Of a stretch of 64,000 bases of DNA, positions 1 through 10,600 are shown piece by piece. How positions within the stretch are numbered: the first letter of the stretch is position 1; the number at the start of each line of letters is the position of its first letter. This stretch comes from CAZPMT01 sp964587655 (GTDB lineage Bacteria; Hydrogenedentota; Hydrogenedentia; Hydrogenedentales; SLHB01): the NCBI GenBank assembly GCA_964587655.1, contig CAZPMT010000012.1:1-64000 (forward strand). Reading direction: 5' to 3'. A program made the translations under genes and the position numbers. The notes below the pieces were generated by a model. That model was given only the letters and a program-made list of their open reading frames with translations. It did no database searches and was not told where the DNA came from.

Positions 1-180
1 TCTATAAATGTCAAGCCTTTTCTCGCGCCGGGCATTTTTTCACAGGCTCTCAGAGGAGCAGGCAAAACAGATGCACGAGGATGAGATTTCGGAACGGATT
101 ACTGGCAATCCTCGGCCTCAGCCGCCACGCCCACGCGGGCGGTTTGAATTCTTGGCATTTTTGGCAGATCATAACCAGAG

Positions 181-659
181 ATGGACAAGCCGACGCTATA
201 CATGGAGACGACCATACCCAGCTACTTGCTGGCGGAGCCGTCGCGCGACGTCATTTCGCTTGCCCGGCAAGACATCACGCGGACGTGGTGGAAGCGAGAC
301 CAGGCGCGTTACGCCATATTCATTTCCGAAGTCGTGATCCAAGAGGCCGGCAGGGGTGACCGCAAGGAAGTGGAGAAAAGACGCGAGTTCCTGCGGTCGT
401 TTCCCGTGCTCGATGCGACGCCCGAGGTACGGGCGCTCATCAAGCTGTATCTTGAGAAAGGCGTCGTGCCCCCCGGAAACGCTGAAGACGCCGCTCATCC
501 CGCCTTTGCGAGCATTCACGAGATGGAGTATCTGTGCACGTGGAACTTCAGGCATCTGGCGAACGTTATTGCATTGCGGCGTTTGCGCGAACTGAAAATG
601 AAAAGAAAGGACTCTTTGTTCCCCAGGTATGCACGCCTGAGGAATTGCTGGGAGAATGA
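181..659 (+). CDS. PIN-domain toxin-type ribonuclease with a late frameshift
   Basis: The product resembles small PIN-domain (VapC-like) proteins, which are metal-dependent RNases and usually toxins. The N-terminus has the METTIPSYL strand with the first acidic residue, and the later segments AEDAAH and TWNFRHLAN are typical of the family. The uncorrected frame stays open to 933, but its tail after residue 138 is unlike a protein. In the other frame, from 597 to the TGA at 657-659, the DNA reads NEKKGLFVP then TPEELLGE, which is the normal family ending. One base therefore appears to be missing in the A-run at 595-598. This is either a true mutation or an assembly error in a homopolymer. The small partner gene starts 3 bases after the corrected stop, which supports the corrected ending. 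Confidence 0.75.
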
Positions 660-662
660 CAG

Positions 663-860
663 ATGCAGGCCGATCCAATCCTACGAGAAGTATACAGAAT
701 CAAAGACGAACTCAACCGGGAAATCGGAGGCGACGTCGAAAAGCTCTTTGATCGTTTCCGTGAGTTCGCCCGACAGCATCCCGAACGCATGGTCCAACCG
801 GCGCCGAAACCAGTCGCACAAGGCAAGCCGCGGACTGCCAACAGGAAAACCGCGACATGA
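663..860 (+). CDS. Small antitoxin-like partner of the PIN protein
   Basis: This 65-residue protein begins DPILREVYRIKDELNREIG, a pattern common in short proteins encoded directly after PIN-domain genes, and ends in a basic, proline-rich tail. The start lies 3 bases after the corrected stop of the PIN gene, which fits translational coupling in a toxin-antitoxin pair. Its reading frame lies inside the uncorrected extension of the PIN frame, so automated callers that keep that extension would miss it. I infer the antitoxin role from position and from the resemblance of the first 40 residues. No DNA-binding domain is visible. Confidence 0.6.
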   Translation: MQADPILREVYRIKDELNREIGGDVEKLFDRFREFARQHPERMVQPAPKPVAQGKPRTANRKTAT

Positions 861-1036
861 AGAGCGCCCAACGCCACTCCGCGCGTCGGAAGAGCGGACC
901 TACGGTCACGACCCGTATCCCCCGAAAGGGTGACTGAGCGTCCAAGAAACCGCAGACAGCATCGACTGAACTCTAAGGCAGATACTGCGTTGCCAGTAAT
1001 CAGTCTATGAGCGACTGAGAGTAGAAAGCTCTTTGT

Positions 1037-2176
1037 ATGGGTGTTCTTCAAGACATGATAGAGTCTGAATTGCCGAAACTTCTCGCGAGATCAGACAAAT
1101 GTCTGTCAGAGGACGAGATTGCCCAACGAATCCATGGTTTGCTCCCAGAGTTTGTGCAGATTCTTCTCCGCGCTCTAGATGACGATGCGCCGGCGATGTT
1201 GTCCTGGTACCGCCGTCGCGAACGAGGTTTCAATCGGCGGCTTCTGCAAAGGTGGAAGGACGGTTTCGATTTGCTCGAACGGTTGGGGGTGATGTGTCGC
1301 GAAACAGGCGAAATGGCCTTGAAGGAAGCCCGTCCAAGCCCAGGCGCTCCAGAATTCCCGAAGTTTGAAGCTTTATCCCGATTACATGCAAGAGCCTGTT
1401 TGCTCTATCTGGAAATCATATGCCTTCTTAAGGGTGGTTTCGCCGATGGTGCGTTGGGCCGCTGGCGTTCGTTGCATGAAACCGCCACGGTCGCGTTGTT
1501 TCTCTTCGAACAGGAGCCGTTGGATTCGGAGCGTTTTCTGGAATATCAATGTATAGACCGCTGGAAACGAATGAAGAGTTACCGGCGTCACGTAACCCGT
1601 TTCGGACTAATCCCTTACAGTGAAGATGAAGAACGAGAGGCCGAGCGTGAATATCAGAGGGTAAAAGAAAGGTTTGGGGCTGCCTTCGAGAAAGACTGGG
1701 GGTGGGCGGCATTGAGACTGAAGCCTAAGCCTCCGTGTTTCGCCAATATCGAAGAGCACGTTGGTATCGACCATCTTCGACCCTACTACAAATGGGCATG
1801 TGAGAAGATCCATGCGAGCTCCAACGGGCTATACACGGCTCTCGGTCTCTTTGAGCGTGAAAATATCATGCTGGCGGGGCCAAGCCATTTTGGTTTGGCG
1901 GATCCAGCACAGTTGTGCGCGATTTCACTTGTTCAGGCAACAGCTGCCCTTACAGCGGGATGGGGCAATCTCGATCTGTTGGCAGCTTGCAACGCATGCC
2001 AAGCATTGCATGGCAGGATCTTGGATACATTCGTCGGAATCCAGTCAAGACTTGAAGAAGACGACCGGGATCTTCGCAGCGAAGAGCAGGGAGGGCGAAA
2101 GAGGAACAAGAAATCGAAGAGCAGCACGTACCTCCCACGTTCACCTGACGGAAAACAAACCCCTGTGGATTTGTGA
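1037..2176 (+). CDS. DUF5677-like hypothetical protein
   Basis: A 379-residue helical protein of unknown function. The middle part (residues 115-185) contains a run of aromatic and small residues around GGFADGALGRWRSLHETA and then FLEYQCIDRWKRM, which matches my memory of the DUF5677 family. That family has no defined activity and often occurs in accessory regions near toxin-antitoxin genes. The C-terminal 40 residues are charged (EEDDRDLRSEEQ, GRKRNKKSK) and probably disordered. No signal peptide or membrane segment is seen. The ATG lacks a strong ribosome site. The gene stands alone, about 180 bases after the toxin-antitoxin pair. Confidence 0.65.
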   Translation: MGVLQDMIESELPKLLARSDKCLSEDEIAQRIHGLLPEFVQILLRALDDDAPAMLSWYRRRERGFNRRLLQRWKDGFDLLERLGVMCRETGEMALKEARPSPGAPEFPKFEALSRLHARACLLYLEIICLLKGGFADGALGRWRSLHETATVALFLFEQEPLDSERFLEYQCIDRWKRMKSYRRHVTRFGLIPYSEDEEREAEREYQRVKERFGAAFEKDWGWAALRLKPKPPCFANIEEHVGIDHLRPYYKWACEKIHASSNGLYTALGLFERENIMLAGPSHFGLADPAQLCAISLVQATAALTAGWGNLDLLAACNACQALHGRILDTFVGIQSRLEEDDRDLRSEEQGGRKRNKKSKSSTYLPRSPDGKQTPVDL

Positions 2177-2640
2177 AGCATGTGAAGCGCCCCCCTTTTT
2201 TCCGGGCAAAGGAGAAAACGCCATGAATTTCGGGTCTGATGAAATTGTAGACGGCAGTTCGGGGGATACCTTACTTAATTCTTGTTTCCGGATCCTTACT
2301 TGACTCGATGGGATTGAGATTCAGTTGGCAGGGCGATCTACTCTCCGCTTGAGAAACCCAGCAACGACTGGATCAGCGCGATAAGATTGCCAAGCATCGC
2401 GATAAAGAATGTGAAGAGAAAAATTCCCAAGGGTCAACTCTCTTTCCGGCGTTCCGCGCGATCTCTTAGCGCGTGTACGGAAAGTGTCCGCGCCGTTCAC
2501 ATGGGAATCATAGCCTGTCTGAAAGCGCTGGCCATGTAGGTCCGGTTTGTAACCGGACCATCTCAGCGGCGCCCCGAATATACTGCGCATGACTTGGTCC
2601 GGTTACAAACCGGACCTACATGGGCTTTCCGTACACCCTC
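2177..2640. other. Intergenic region with a very short ORF and an inverted repeat pair
   Basis: No convincing gene is seen. A 26-codon frame at 2223-2303 has a good ribosome site (AAAGGAG) but resembles nothing I know. It could be the start of a decayed gene or a leader peptide. The right part holds two 29-base copies of a palindromic unit in opposite orientation, annotated separately. The rest, 2304-2531, shows no coding pattern on either strand. Confidence 0.5.
2532..2623. repeat. Inverted pair of GTAGG-headed palindromes
   Basis: The 29 bases at 2532-2560 are repeated exactly, in reverse complement, at 2595-2623. Each copy contains GTAGG followed by its own hairpin, with arms GGTCCGGTT and AACCGGACC around TGT. 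The pair can fold as two small hairpins or as one 29-bp stem with a 34-base loop. It lies directly downstream of purE. No T-run follows, so an intrinsic terminator is not clear. Confidence 0.85.
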
Positions 2641-3132
2641 TTACGGAAGCGTTTCTTTAAGGATCTTTTCCGCCTGGCGGGCACGATACGCGGCGAGCTT
2701 GTCGCGGAGTTCGGGCCGCGAGCCAGCCAGGATGGCGACCGCAAGCAGCGCGGCGTTGATCGCGCCTGCTTTCCCGATGGCCAGCGTACCCACGGGAATG
2801 CCAGCCGGCATCTGCACCATCGACAACAATGAATCCAGGCCCTGCAACGCGCTCTGCATCGGGACCGCGAGCACCGGCCTGGTCGTCTGTGCCGCGATGA
2901 CGCCGCACAAATGCGCGGCGCCGCCCGCGCCTCCGATGAACACCTCACACCCGCGCTTCTCGACGTCCTTCAGATAGGCCGTCAACGCGTCCGGCGTCCG
3001 GTGGGCCGACAACACGCGGGATTCGTGCGCGACGCCGAACTGATCGAGCGTTTCGGCGGCGTGACGCATCGTTTCCCAATCCGATTTGCTGCCCATGATA
3101 ACGGCGACTAAAGGAGCGTTCTTCTTAGCCAT
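2641..3132 (-). CDS. purE: N5-carboxyaminoimidazole ribonucleotide mutase PurE
   Basis: PurE converts N5-CAIR to CAIR in de novo purine synthesis in the cytoplasm. At 163 residues it has normal family length. The substrate-binding motifs GSKSDW (about residues 14-19), SAHRTP (about 43-48) and GGAGGAAHLCGV (about 67-78) are all present, including the His that shuttles the carboxylate in class I enzymes. PurK, the usual partner, is not adjacent and not in the window. The gene follows the metallopeptidase gene after 85 bases on the same strand, and a palindrome pair lies behind it. Confidence 0.97.
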   Translation of the reverse strand: MAKKNAPLVAVIMGSKSDWETMRHAAETLDQFGVAHESRVLSAHRTPDALTAYLKDVEKRGCEVFIGGAGGAAHLCGVIAAQTTRPVLAVPMQSALQGLDSLLSMVQMPAGIPVGTLAIGKAGAINAALLAVAILAGSRPELRDKLAAYRARQAEKILKETLP

Positions 3133-3217
3133 ATTTACTTGTATCCTCTCTCATCCACAGGCCGTCACGATAACAAGCATCCCGCATCGTTTCAAGTGCG
3201 AGACCGGCGCAGGCGCG

Positions 3218-4201
3218 TCAGCGCCGCTCATCTTCGTCTTCATCGTATTCTTCTTCCCAGGGATACGGCCCCTCCTCGAGCTTGTCCCAACTGAAGACCT
3301 CCGGCGCGTTTTCCTCTTCCACCCATTGTTGAACGAGCTTGCGGCCCCGCCGCTGCTTGCGCATGTACGCCACGATCACGAGTACCGCCATCAACTGGAA
3401 CGCCGAGAAGCCGGATACCAACGAGGCAAGAATCGTTACCTTCCAAAGCGACCGCCGCCATGCGTCGTAGAGCGAGCCGGGCGTCAGTCCAGTGTATTTC
3501 GGAAGGGCCTCTTCGAAACTGATCGTCTTCAACGAGAGCACCAGTTCCCAGAACCGGTCCTGCCCCGTGCGCTCGATAATGTACCGCGTCATGGACAATG
3601 CCTGCGCGTACGCATCGCCGAAAACGCCTTCGTCGCCGATTGGCGCGAACGCGAAGTTCAGTTCCCGATAGGGGATCAACCGCCGCGTCGCGTACATGCG
3701 CGCAATGCGCAGGCCGCTCTCCCACCGCAGTTCCTTCGATATGACCATCGCCACGCCTTCGTCGAACCACCGGGGCACATACGCCTCTTCCGTGTTGCGC
3801 GAGAGGAGCACGTGGATAAGCTCGTGCCGCAGCGTGCCGCGATAATCCCCACCATCGGGCGACAGGTACGGCGCCTTCACTATGATGATGCCTTGCGGGG
3901 ATTTCGCGATGCCTCCGACGCGCGCCATGCCGTATTGTCCCGCGAGCCGCCGAAACGCCTCATATGTCGGGCAGATCGTGACGTGTATCGGGTCCTTTCC
4001 GGCGGGCAGGTGCGCGTCGAACTCCGTCAGCGCATTCTCCATAATCGACAAAGTCTCTTGTGCCAGCGTTTCGTCGCCGGGAGCGTATTCGATTCGGAGC
4101 AAGCCGCGTGTCAGTTTCGCCGTGTCGTCGCCCGCCGACGCCGTCGCGGAAAGAAACGCGAGCGCCAATGCCACGCCCCATTTCAGCGGCCACCGCGCCA
4201 T
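3218..4201 (-). CDS. Membrane-anchored peptidase MA-like zinc metalloprotease
   Basis: The protein has an N-terminal signal peptide (WGVALALAFLSATASAG), an extracytoplasmic domain and a single C-terminal membrane helix (about residues 255-280), followed by an acidic tail rich in Glu and Asp. The central domain has HELIHVLL, matching the HExxH zinc motif, and 20 residues later WFDEGVA, which supplies the third ligand in gluzincins of the peptidase MA-like group. I place the start at the ATG at 4201, which has AGAGG upstream. The longer frame uses TTG. The substrate is unknown, but the topology suggests a periplasmic protease. It sits 54 bases downstream of addA and may be co-transcribed with it. 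Confidence 0.75.
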   Translation of the reverse strand: MARWPLKWGVALALAFLSATASAGDDTAKLTRGLLRIEYAPGDETLAQETLSIMENALTEFDAHLPAGKDPIHVTICPTYEAFRRLAGQYGMARVGGIAKSPQGIIIVKAPYLSPDGGDYRGTLRHELIHVLLSRNTEEAYVPRWFDEGVAMVISKELRWESGLRIARMYATRRLIPYRELNFAFAPIGDEGVFGDAYAQALSMTRYIIERTGQDRFWELVLSLKTISFEEALPKYTGLTPGSLYDAWRRSLWKVTILASLVSGFSAFQLMAVLVIVAYMRKQRRGRKLVQQWVEEENAPEVFSWDKLEEGPYPWEEEYDEDEDERR

Positions 4202-4243
4202 GCCAATCCTCTGAGCATTGCTCAAACGTTCGTTGTCCAGTTC

Positions 4244-4263
4244 GTAGTGCGGGCTTCAGCCCG
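4244..4263. repeat. Short palindrome over the addA stop codon
   Basis: GTAGTG is followed by CGGGCT-TC-AGCCCG (4250-4263). The addA stop codon (complement of 4256-4258) lies in the turn of this palindrome. The head GTAG resembles the larger GTAGG-headed palindromes in this window. Confidence 0.55.
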
Positions 4264-7200
4264 TGCCCGCGCGACCGAGAGCGGCTATTACCTCCGCTGT
4301 TCTCGCGAGAGCCTCCGCAATCCGTTCCGGCGAGACGTCCACCGTTGTATGTTCGCCGGTGTCGGCATAGTACACGAACGCCGCCCGAGGTTGCTTGCCG
4401 AGCAATGTCCGCACGGCGGCGGCGTAAAGACGGAGCTGCCACTCGTACCGTTCCTGCTTTTCCTCGCGCGGCCGCCCCGTCTTGTAGTCGATAAGAGTGC
4501 CGTCGTCGAGAATCACGTCGATGATCCCGCTCACCAGGGCATCGCCGACCCGAAGCAGAAAAGGCTTCTCGTTCTCGACGGATTTCGATGACTTCATTCG
4601 CTCGTACATTTCCGATTGGATGAACCGCTCCGCCGTCGCGCGCAGATAGGACGCCATTTGCCCGCGCACCTTGAGAACCGGACATTCACGAGGGAGAAAC
4701 GATTGAATAAGCGCCTCGAGATCGACCTCAGCCTCGTCGAACGGCCAGATCTCGAACATCCGGTGCACAAGTGTGCCTCGCAACAGAGGATCATGCGCCG
4801 TCCCGGCGCCGGCTCCCGTTTCGCCGGCATCGTATTCTCCGCCCAAGGCGTCCAGCAATTCGGAAACGGAGAACACTCGCCGCGCGCGCCCGTCCTCGGA
4901 GATCGGCTCGACCCGCGACGCAAGACTAGCGTAATCAATATCGGCATCAGCGGCCTTTGACGACTCGACGCGTACGTGCGGCGGCGCTTTTCGAAGCACC
5001 ATCGCGCTCCAGCCCGTCACGGAAAGCTCCGCGCCGTTCTGGCGGCCGCAGAGACCGTACAGACTCTCGATCGTGCTCAGCCAACTGCCCTTCGCCGGTT
5101 CGGGACTGCCTCCCAGCAGCAACCAGTCTCTCGCCCGCGTCATGGCGACGTAGAGCACGCGCGCATGTTCCGCGGCGTCCTTCTCCTTGGCGGCGGCGTT
5201 TATGGCTTCGTGGATCGCGGGCTTCATCTTTTCGCCGCGATCATCCGTCGGGCGCGCGGCCATTCCCAGCGTTGCGTGAACCGCGACGTCGCGCAGGTCC
5301 GGACCTTTGCGCTCCCGCGAGAGATCGGGAACGACCACGATCGGGAACTCGAGTCCTTTCGACTTGTGGATGGTCATCAATGTGACCGCCCCGGAGCCTT
5401 GCGGCTGCAAGGCCGCGTCCCCTTCCCGAATCTCCTCCTGTCCCGCGATCTGATCGAGATACTGCACGAACGCCGCCAGTTTCGCGGGTTTCGTACGCGC
5501 GAAATCGTCCGCAAGGTCCGCGATCTTACGCACGTTGTACGCCTTCTGAACGCCGAGGAACTGCGTCAGCGCAATCGCCTCGCACCCGGTGCGGTCAAGC
5601 GCGTAGCGCAGGAACGCGGACAGCGGCATCTCACTGTGCGCGCGCAGATCGTCGATCAACTCACGGGCCGCCGCCAGCCGATCCGATTGCGGGAAATCTT
5701 CCGGCGGATGCTTGCCGCACATTGCATTCACGAGGCTGGTCTTGCGGCACAGCAGTACGAGTGACTCGTCGGACAGGCCAGCCATTGGCCCGCGAAGAAA
5801 TCCGAGGAGCGCCATCTCGTCATGCGGATCGACGAGCACCGTGAGCAGGTTGCGGAGGTCGGTGACCTCCTGCCGTTCGTAGAATCCCGCTCCCGCGACG
5901 ACGTTGTAAGGAATGCCCCAATTGCGCAGCGCCTCCTCATAGAGGTAGACGCTGCTCATGGAGCGAAACAAGAGGGCCACATCGCCGAACTCAGCCGGAC
6001 GCGCCCGCTCGCTGTGATTGTCATAGACATCGATGCGGCCGGCGCCGCGGCACATGTCATCGAGCCGCCATGCGATGAGCCTGGCCTCCTCGGACCGATA
6101 GTCGTCCGCGGACGCATCCTCGATCTTCTCGGGGATGACAAATTCGATGCGACGCCCGTCCGACGCGGACCGGTGGGTCTCAAGCGGAACGTAATCCGGT
6201 TCAACCGAACGCAGCAAACCCGATGTCCGGAACAAGTCGTTCACGAAGTTCAGCACCTCCGGGACCGTCCGGAAATTGCGCGCGAGCGGGATGACTTCGT
6301 TTGCCCCGGTCCTAGCTTCCTGGAAAACTTCGACCTCCGCGCCGCGGAAATCGTAGATGGACTGCTTCGCATCGCCCACGACGAACAGCGCCGGACCTTC
6401 CGAATGCTCGATGAGCAGCCGCGCGATCTCGAGTTGCGTGGCGTCCGTGTCCTGGAACTCGTCAATCAGCAGAAACTTGATGCCGCGCGCCGTCCGCGCC
6501 CGGATGTCCTCGTTTCCGCGCAGCATCTTGACGGCCATCGACAGGAGGTCGTCAAAGTCTCGTCCCGAAAGCGCATTCTTCGCTTTCCGATACGCGCCGG
6601 AAACCTTCTCGAATGTCGAGAAGACATCGCAGGTCAACCGTGCGGCACAAGCCTCCGCGGCCTCATCAAAGTGAATCGGCGCATATTTCCGAGCGGCGTC
6701 GCGAAGTTCCTCGACGGCAACTTTCACCGCAACGAACGCGTCTTCGGGATCCCAGTTCTTCTTGCTTCCGCCTCGAAGCGAGATCGAGTCGACTTCCGCT
6801 AAGAGAGATTGGATTTCAGAGGCGCCTCGGGCATCCATGATGTGTTCCACCGCCGCCAGAGCCTGCTGCCGTGCGGCCTCGCGCGCATCGCCGCCTTTGC
6901 GGCATAGTCCGCCGAGACTCGACAGGTATTCCCTCAACCGCCGGATTTCCGGGTCCTTCGCCGCTGCCGCCAGCCGCGCCTCGCACGACTGCGCTACAAG
7001 CCGGCGCCAGTGCACGACGAGCGCTTCGGGATCATCCAGGGGATGATCCGCGCGGATACGATCAATCAGGCCGCGTTTGTTCAGGAGGTATCCCAGCAGT
7101 CCGATCAACCGTTGCGCGCCGAACTCGGTGGCCGCACGCGCCGCCGCTTCGTCGCCTCGCTCAAGAAGCGCATGCACGGCGTCGGTGACGCTCTCCGCGC

Positions 7201-7600
7201 GCAGCAGCGTGGCCTCGGCCTCGGCCAGCACGGTGAAATCGGGATCGAGCCCCACGCGCAGCGCGTGCTCGCGCAACAATGACGCGCAGAACGAGTGGAT
7301 CGTGGCAATGCGGCTCGTCTCGACCCGCCGCTCCATGTCGCGCCAGTGACTCATCACTGCCGCGTCGCTTCGCGGGGCTTTGTCGCGAAACGCCTTGCGG
7401 AGCCGGATCTTCATTTCTGCCGCGGCCTTCTCCGTGAAGGTGATCGCGACGATGTCGTCCAGGGGCGCGAGGCAACGCTCGATGAGATGAACGATTCTGT
7501 CGATCAACACGCTCGTCTTGCCGGAACCCGCGCCGGCATCGACACAGACCCGTTTTGCGAGTGTCTCGACGGCCGCCTTCTGTTGCTCGGTGCGGGTCAT
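4256..7600 (-). CDS. addA: AddA-like helicase-nuclease subunit
   Basis: This is the UvrD-type helicase and nuclease subunit of an AddAB complex, which resects double-strand breaks for RecA loading. Walker A is DAGAGSGKTSVL (about residues 21-32), and the DEAD-like Walker B is LIDEFQDTDATQ. Superfamily 1 motifs follow, including GDAKQSIYDFRGAEVEVF and TIHKSKGLEFPIVVVPD, the latter typical of RecB and AddA. Near the C-terminus GIIDVILDDGTLIDYKTGR gives the PD-(D/E)xK nuclease core. The length of 1114 residues fits the family. The ATG overlaps the addB stop (7597-7600), so translation is coupled, with AAAGGAA upstream. The stop lies in a small palindrome. Confidence 0.93.
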   Translation of the reverse strand: MTRTEQQKAAVETLAKRVCVDAGAGSGKTSVLIDRIVHLIERCLAPLDDIVAITFTEKAAAEMKIRLRKAFRDKAPRSDAAVMSHWRDMERRVETSRIATIHSFCASLLREHALRVGLDPDFTVLAEAEATLLRAESVTDAVHALLERGDEAAARAATEFGAQRLIGLLGYLLNKRGLIDRIRADHPLDDPEALVVHWRRLVAQSCEARLAAAAKDPEIRRLREYLSSLGGLCRKGGDAREAARQQALAAVEHIMDARGASEIQSLLAEVDSISLRGGSKKNWDPEDAFVAVKVAVEELRDAARKYAPIHFDEAAEACAARLTCDVFSTFEKVSGAYRKAKNALSGRDFDDLLSMAVKMLRGNEDIRARTARGIKFLLIDEFQDTDATQLEIARLLIEHSEGPALFVVGDAKQSIYDFRGAEVEVFQEARTGANEVIPLARNFRTVPEVLNFVNDLFRTSGLLRSVEPDYVPLETHRSASDGRRIEFVIPEKIEDASADDYRSEEARLIAWRLDDMCRGAGRIDVYDNHSERARPAEFGDVALLFRSMSSVYLYEEALRNWGIPYNVVAGAGFYERQEVTDLRNLLTVLVDPHDEMALLGFLRGPMAGLSDESLVLLCRKTSLVNAMCGKHPPEDFPQSDRLAAARELIDDLRAHSEMPLSAFLRYALDRTGCEAIALTQFLGVQKAYNVRKIADLADDFARTKPAKLAAFVQYLDQIAGQEEIREGDAALQPQGSGAVTLMTIHKSKGLEFPIVVVPDLSRERKGPDLRDVAVHATLGMAARPTDDRGEKMKPAIHEAINAAAKEKDAAEHARVLYVAMTRARDWLLLGGSPEPAKGSWLSTIESLYGLCGRQNGAELSVTGWSAMVLRKAPPHVRVESSKAADADIDYASLASRVEPISEDGRARRVFSVSELLDALGGEYDAGETGAGAGTAHDPLLRGTLVHRMFEIWPFDEAEVDLEALIQSFLPRECPVLKVRGQMASYLRATAERFIQSEMYERMKSSKSVENEKPFLLRVGDALVSGIIDVILDDGTLIDYKTGRPREEKQERYEWQLRLYAAAVRTLLGKQPRAAFVYYADTGEHTTVDVSPERIAEALARTAEVIAALGRAGTG

Positions 7601-10600
7601 GACCGCGTTTCCTTTCGTTCGATGCGGCTGCGTTCATAGCGGCACGCACGTCCGGCCGCGCAGTACCGGCAGCCCGTATCGATGGGCGTCGGCGGAAAGC
7701 GGCCCGCGCGAATGCCCGCGACGCACTCCGCCACGACTGTGCGCGTGAGGACCTGGCGATCGGGCCATTCATCGGTCTTCTTCGCGCGGCCCAACGCCTC
7801 CGCGCGTTTGCTGCGTCCGATCTGCACGAACCACGCCTCATGACACGGCGTACCGGGCATCAAGAACTCCTCGACGGCAAGGGCGTAAACGGCGAGTTGC
7901 AGCGAAGTCCCGCCGGTCATCTCCTTGGGTTGCGGAATCGCGCCGCTCTTGTAATCGATGATCCGCGCCCCTGCATCGCGGAGATCGATGCGGTCGATGC
8001 GTCCCGCGAAGAGCACCGGGCCCGCCGGCGTCAAAAGCGCGTAAGAATCAGGGCGTGTCAGCGGGTCCTGGGCGGCGCCGGGGGTCTTTCCGAATCCGAC
8101 CTCGAAGTGAAGAGGCTTCCATTCGGATTCGCCGCGTTCCCGCTCGATGCGCAGATAGCGTTCAAGGGCGGCGAGGATGCGTTCGCGCTCGATGGCCTCG
8201 ACGCCGCGAGGCGCGGTTGCACTTCGCCATGCCTTTTTCCCGAACACGCTATCGACGTGAGCTCGCATCGCCTCGCTCGCCTTCGCTTCGTCGATGTCGG
8301 GCACGGCGAACCCGCGATATTCCTCGTGAAACGCTTGCAGGACGCCGTGCAAAATAGCGCCCCGCACGGCGGCATCGAATTCGGCCACTGGGACGTCCGC
8401 GGCCTCGACGCCCAGCACGCGTTCGACGAGAAAGCGAAACGGACACGCCTTGTAGGTCTCGATCTGCTGCACGCTGAAGACGTGGCTTGCGTCAAACTCC
8501 CGCGCGAGGCCGCTGACGGCATCCCGCGCCGCCAGCACGCCATCGTAATTGCCGAACGGGGATCGATCATGTCGCGTTCTCTCAATATCGGCGCCCACGC
8601 GAACCCGGGCGAACTTATCCGGGGCCAGCGCACGCGGAGGAACGCCGGCCCGGCACACCGCGTTGCGAAGGTCGCGCCACGAGGCCGCCTCAGCGGGTTC
8701 CGGCACAAACTCGTCCGCCTTTGGAAAGGGACGCTGGACCGATTCGCCAGGAAACAGGTCGATGACGTCCGTGACGTAGGGGCTTGGGTATTGCTCGTTG
8801 CCTTGGCGAGACAGCATGCGCCACGTGATGCAAAGACGCTTCCGGGAGACGTTGAGCACGTGGTGGAACATCAATGCTTCGCGCTCGGCGTGCGCCTTGC
8901 GGCCTTCAATAACGATCCCTTCGTCCGCGAGGCTCGCAAGATCCTCCTCGGAGTAGATCGCGCTGGCCGTCGGAGGACGCGGCACGTCGCCTTCATTCAC
9001 GCCGCCGAGAAACACATAGTCGAAACGAAGCAAGCGAACCGACTCCGCATCGAGACACGCGACGCCGCTCTTCGCTCCGGGCGGCGCGAAGGTCGTTTCC
9101 CGCGCGGCCTGGCGAAGGGATGACAGAAACTCGCTTCGCGATTGAGGACTTGAGTCGAAGTCGGCCCAAAGACTCCATGCGCCCAGCAGTTCCCGAAGCG
9201 CGCGGAGGGCTGCACGCTCGCGGCCCCGTATCGCTTTAGTCGGATGCAATTCAATGGCTTCGGGAATGCCGAGACGATCTATGATCTCATCCACGGCCGC
9301 GGCGAACGCGTCCGGCACGGCCTTTTCCGGCAGCAGGGCGCGCACCTGTTCGATTGTTTCGATCCCCTTCAACAACGCCTTTGCGGCCTCATGCGGTTCC
9401 GGAAGACTGCGCCGGAGACGTTGCAGGGATTCGTCGTCGCCGTGCTCCATGAGGCGTTTGAGTCTGTCTCGCCACTCGTCGATGCCGGAGATGATCTGGG
9501 CCGTGCGCGAAAGGAGCGGAAACGATTCACTGTGCCGTGTCCAGGAATCGTGCTCGCGGACGAACGGCGGGTTGAACCAGGGCGACGTAAGCACGTTGAC
9601 GACCGGTTCGCGCGCCCACGTTTCGATCGCATCGAAAAACCCCATGAGAAAGGCAAACGCGGCGCTCTCCCACACCGACGGTTGCTGGATCATGCGTATC
9701 GGGATGTCGAATTCCGCAAACACTGATCGCAACGTGCCCGCGGCCTCGCGCAGGCTCCGATACACGACCGCGATCTCCTCAGGCGGCACGGCGTTGTCAA
9801 TGATAAGGGACTTTACGCGGCGGCCAATCGTCTCGATCTCCTGCACGAAATCCGCGCACGGCACGACCTCGAGATCCGGATCGAGTCCCGGCGGCAGCCG
9901 CGGCTCGTCGCGCCAAAAGATGTTGCTCGAAGCGAATTCCAGGAACGTCCGCGGCGGCTCCTCGTCGACCGGCTCGAAGATCACTTCAAACCGTTCGCGG
10001 ATTTGCCCGAGGGTCCGCGCTGTTGTCCTGTAAAGATCGATCCGATTTGCCGAAGGATCGTAGTTGAGTCCGAAGACAAGCGTGTTGACGTGCTTTGCCA
10101 GCGATGTCAGCAGACGTAACTCCGAGGGCGTGAAATCGTCGAACCCGTCCAGCGCCAGGAGGTCGACGTTCTCCATGATTGCGGGCCGTCGCTCACGAGA
10201 GAGGAATTCCGCTTCCCAGAACAACCCCGGCAGGTCATACACCCCGGCTCGTAACAGGGCGTCTTGATACGCCGTGTAGACCTCCGCCACGACGTCGTCG
10301 AGAGGAGAACGAAGCCTGCGTCTCCTGACGCGCTCGCGGAAAGTGTCCGGCTCGACGGCGGCCTGTTTGAGTTGCGTTATGACGCGCAGCACGTGCGAGC
10401 GGAACCCTTGCGTCTCCGCCGCGTCGCCCAAGACGCTCAACCTGCCGTCGCGACTCAGCCTTTCGAGCGAACGGTCGAGAAGAAGCCGCCGTTCGGTGTC
10501 CCGGAGCCGAATGGGATCCCTGCCCGCCGCGCGCAGCAGCATTGTCGCGAAATCGTCGAGCGTCAGGATATGCCGGCCCCAGGCGCCGTCGAGCCCGCCA

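Noticed and set aside
8..337. 109-codon open frame at the window start
   Set aside because: It overlaps the PIN gene in another frame and shows no family resemblance. The first 60 residues could be a remnant, but support is lacking.
2223..2303. 26-codon ORF with a good ribosome site
   Set aside because: It is too short and has no recognisable sequence, so it is only mentioned in the intergenic note.
3086..4591. 501-codon open frame on the plus strand
   Set aside because: It is antisense to the metallopeptidase and the end of addA, has no recognisable motifs, and is rich in Arg and His as expected for a shadow frame in GC-rich DNA.
7840..9123. 427-codon open frame on the plus strand
   Set aside because: It is the antisense shadow of addB, whose nuclease motifs and cysteines are clear on the minus strand.
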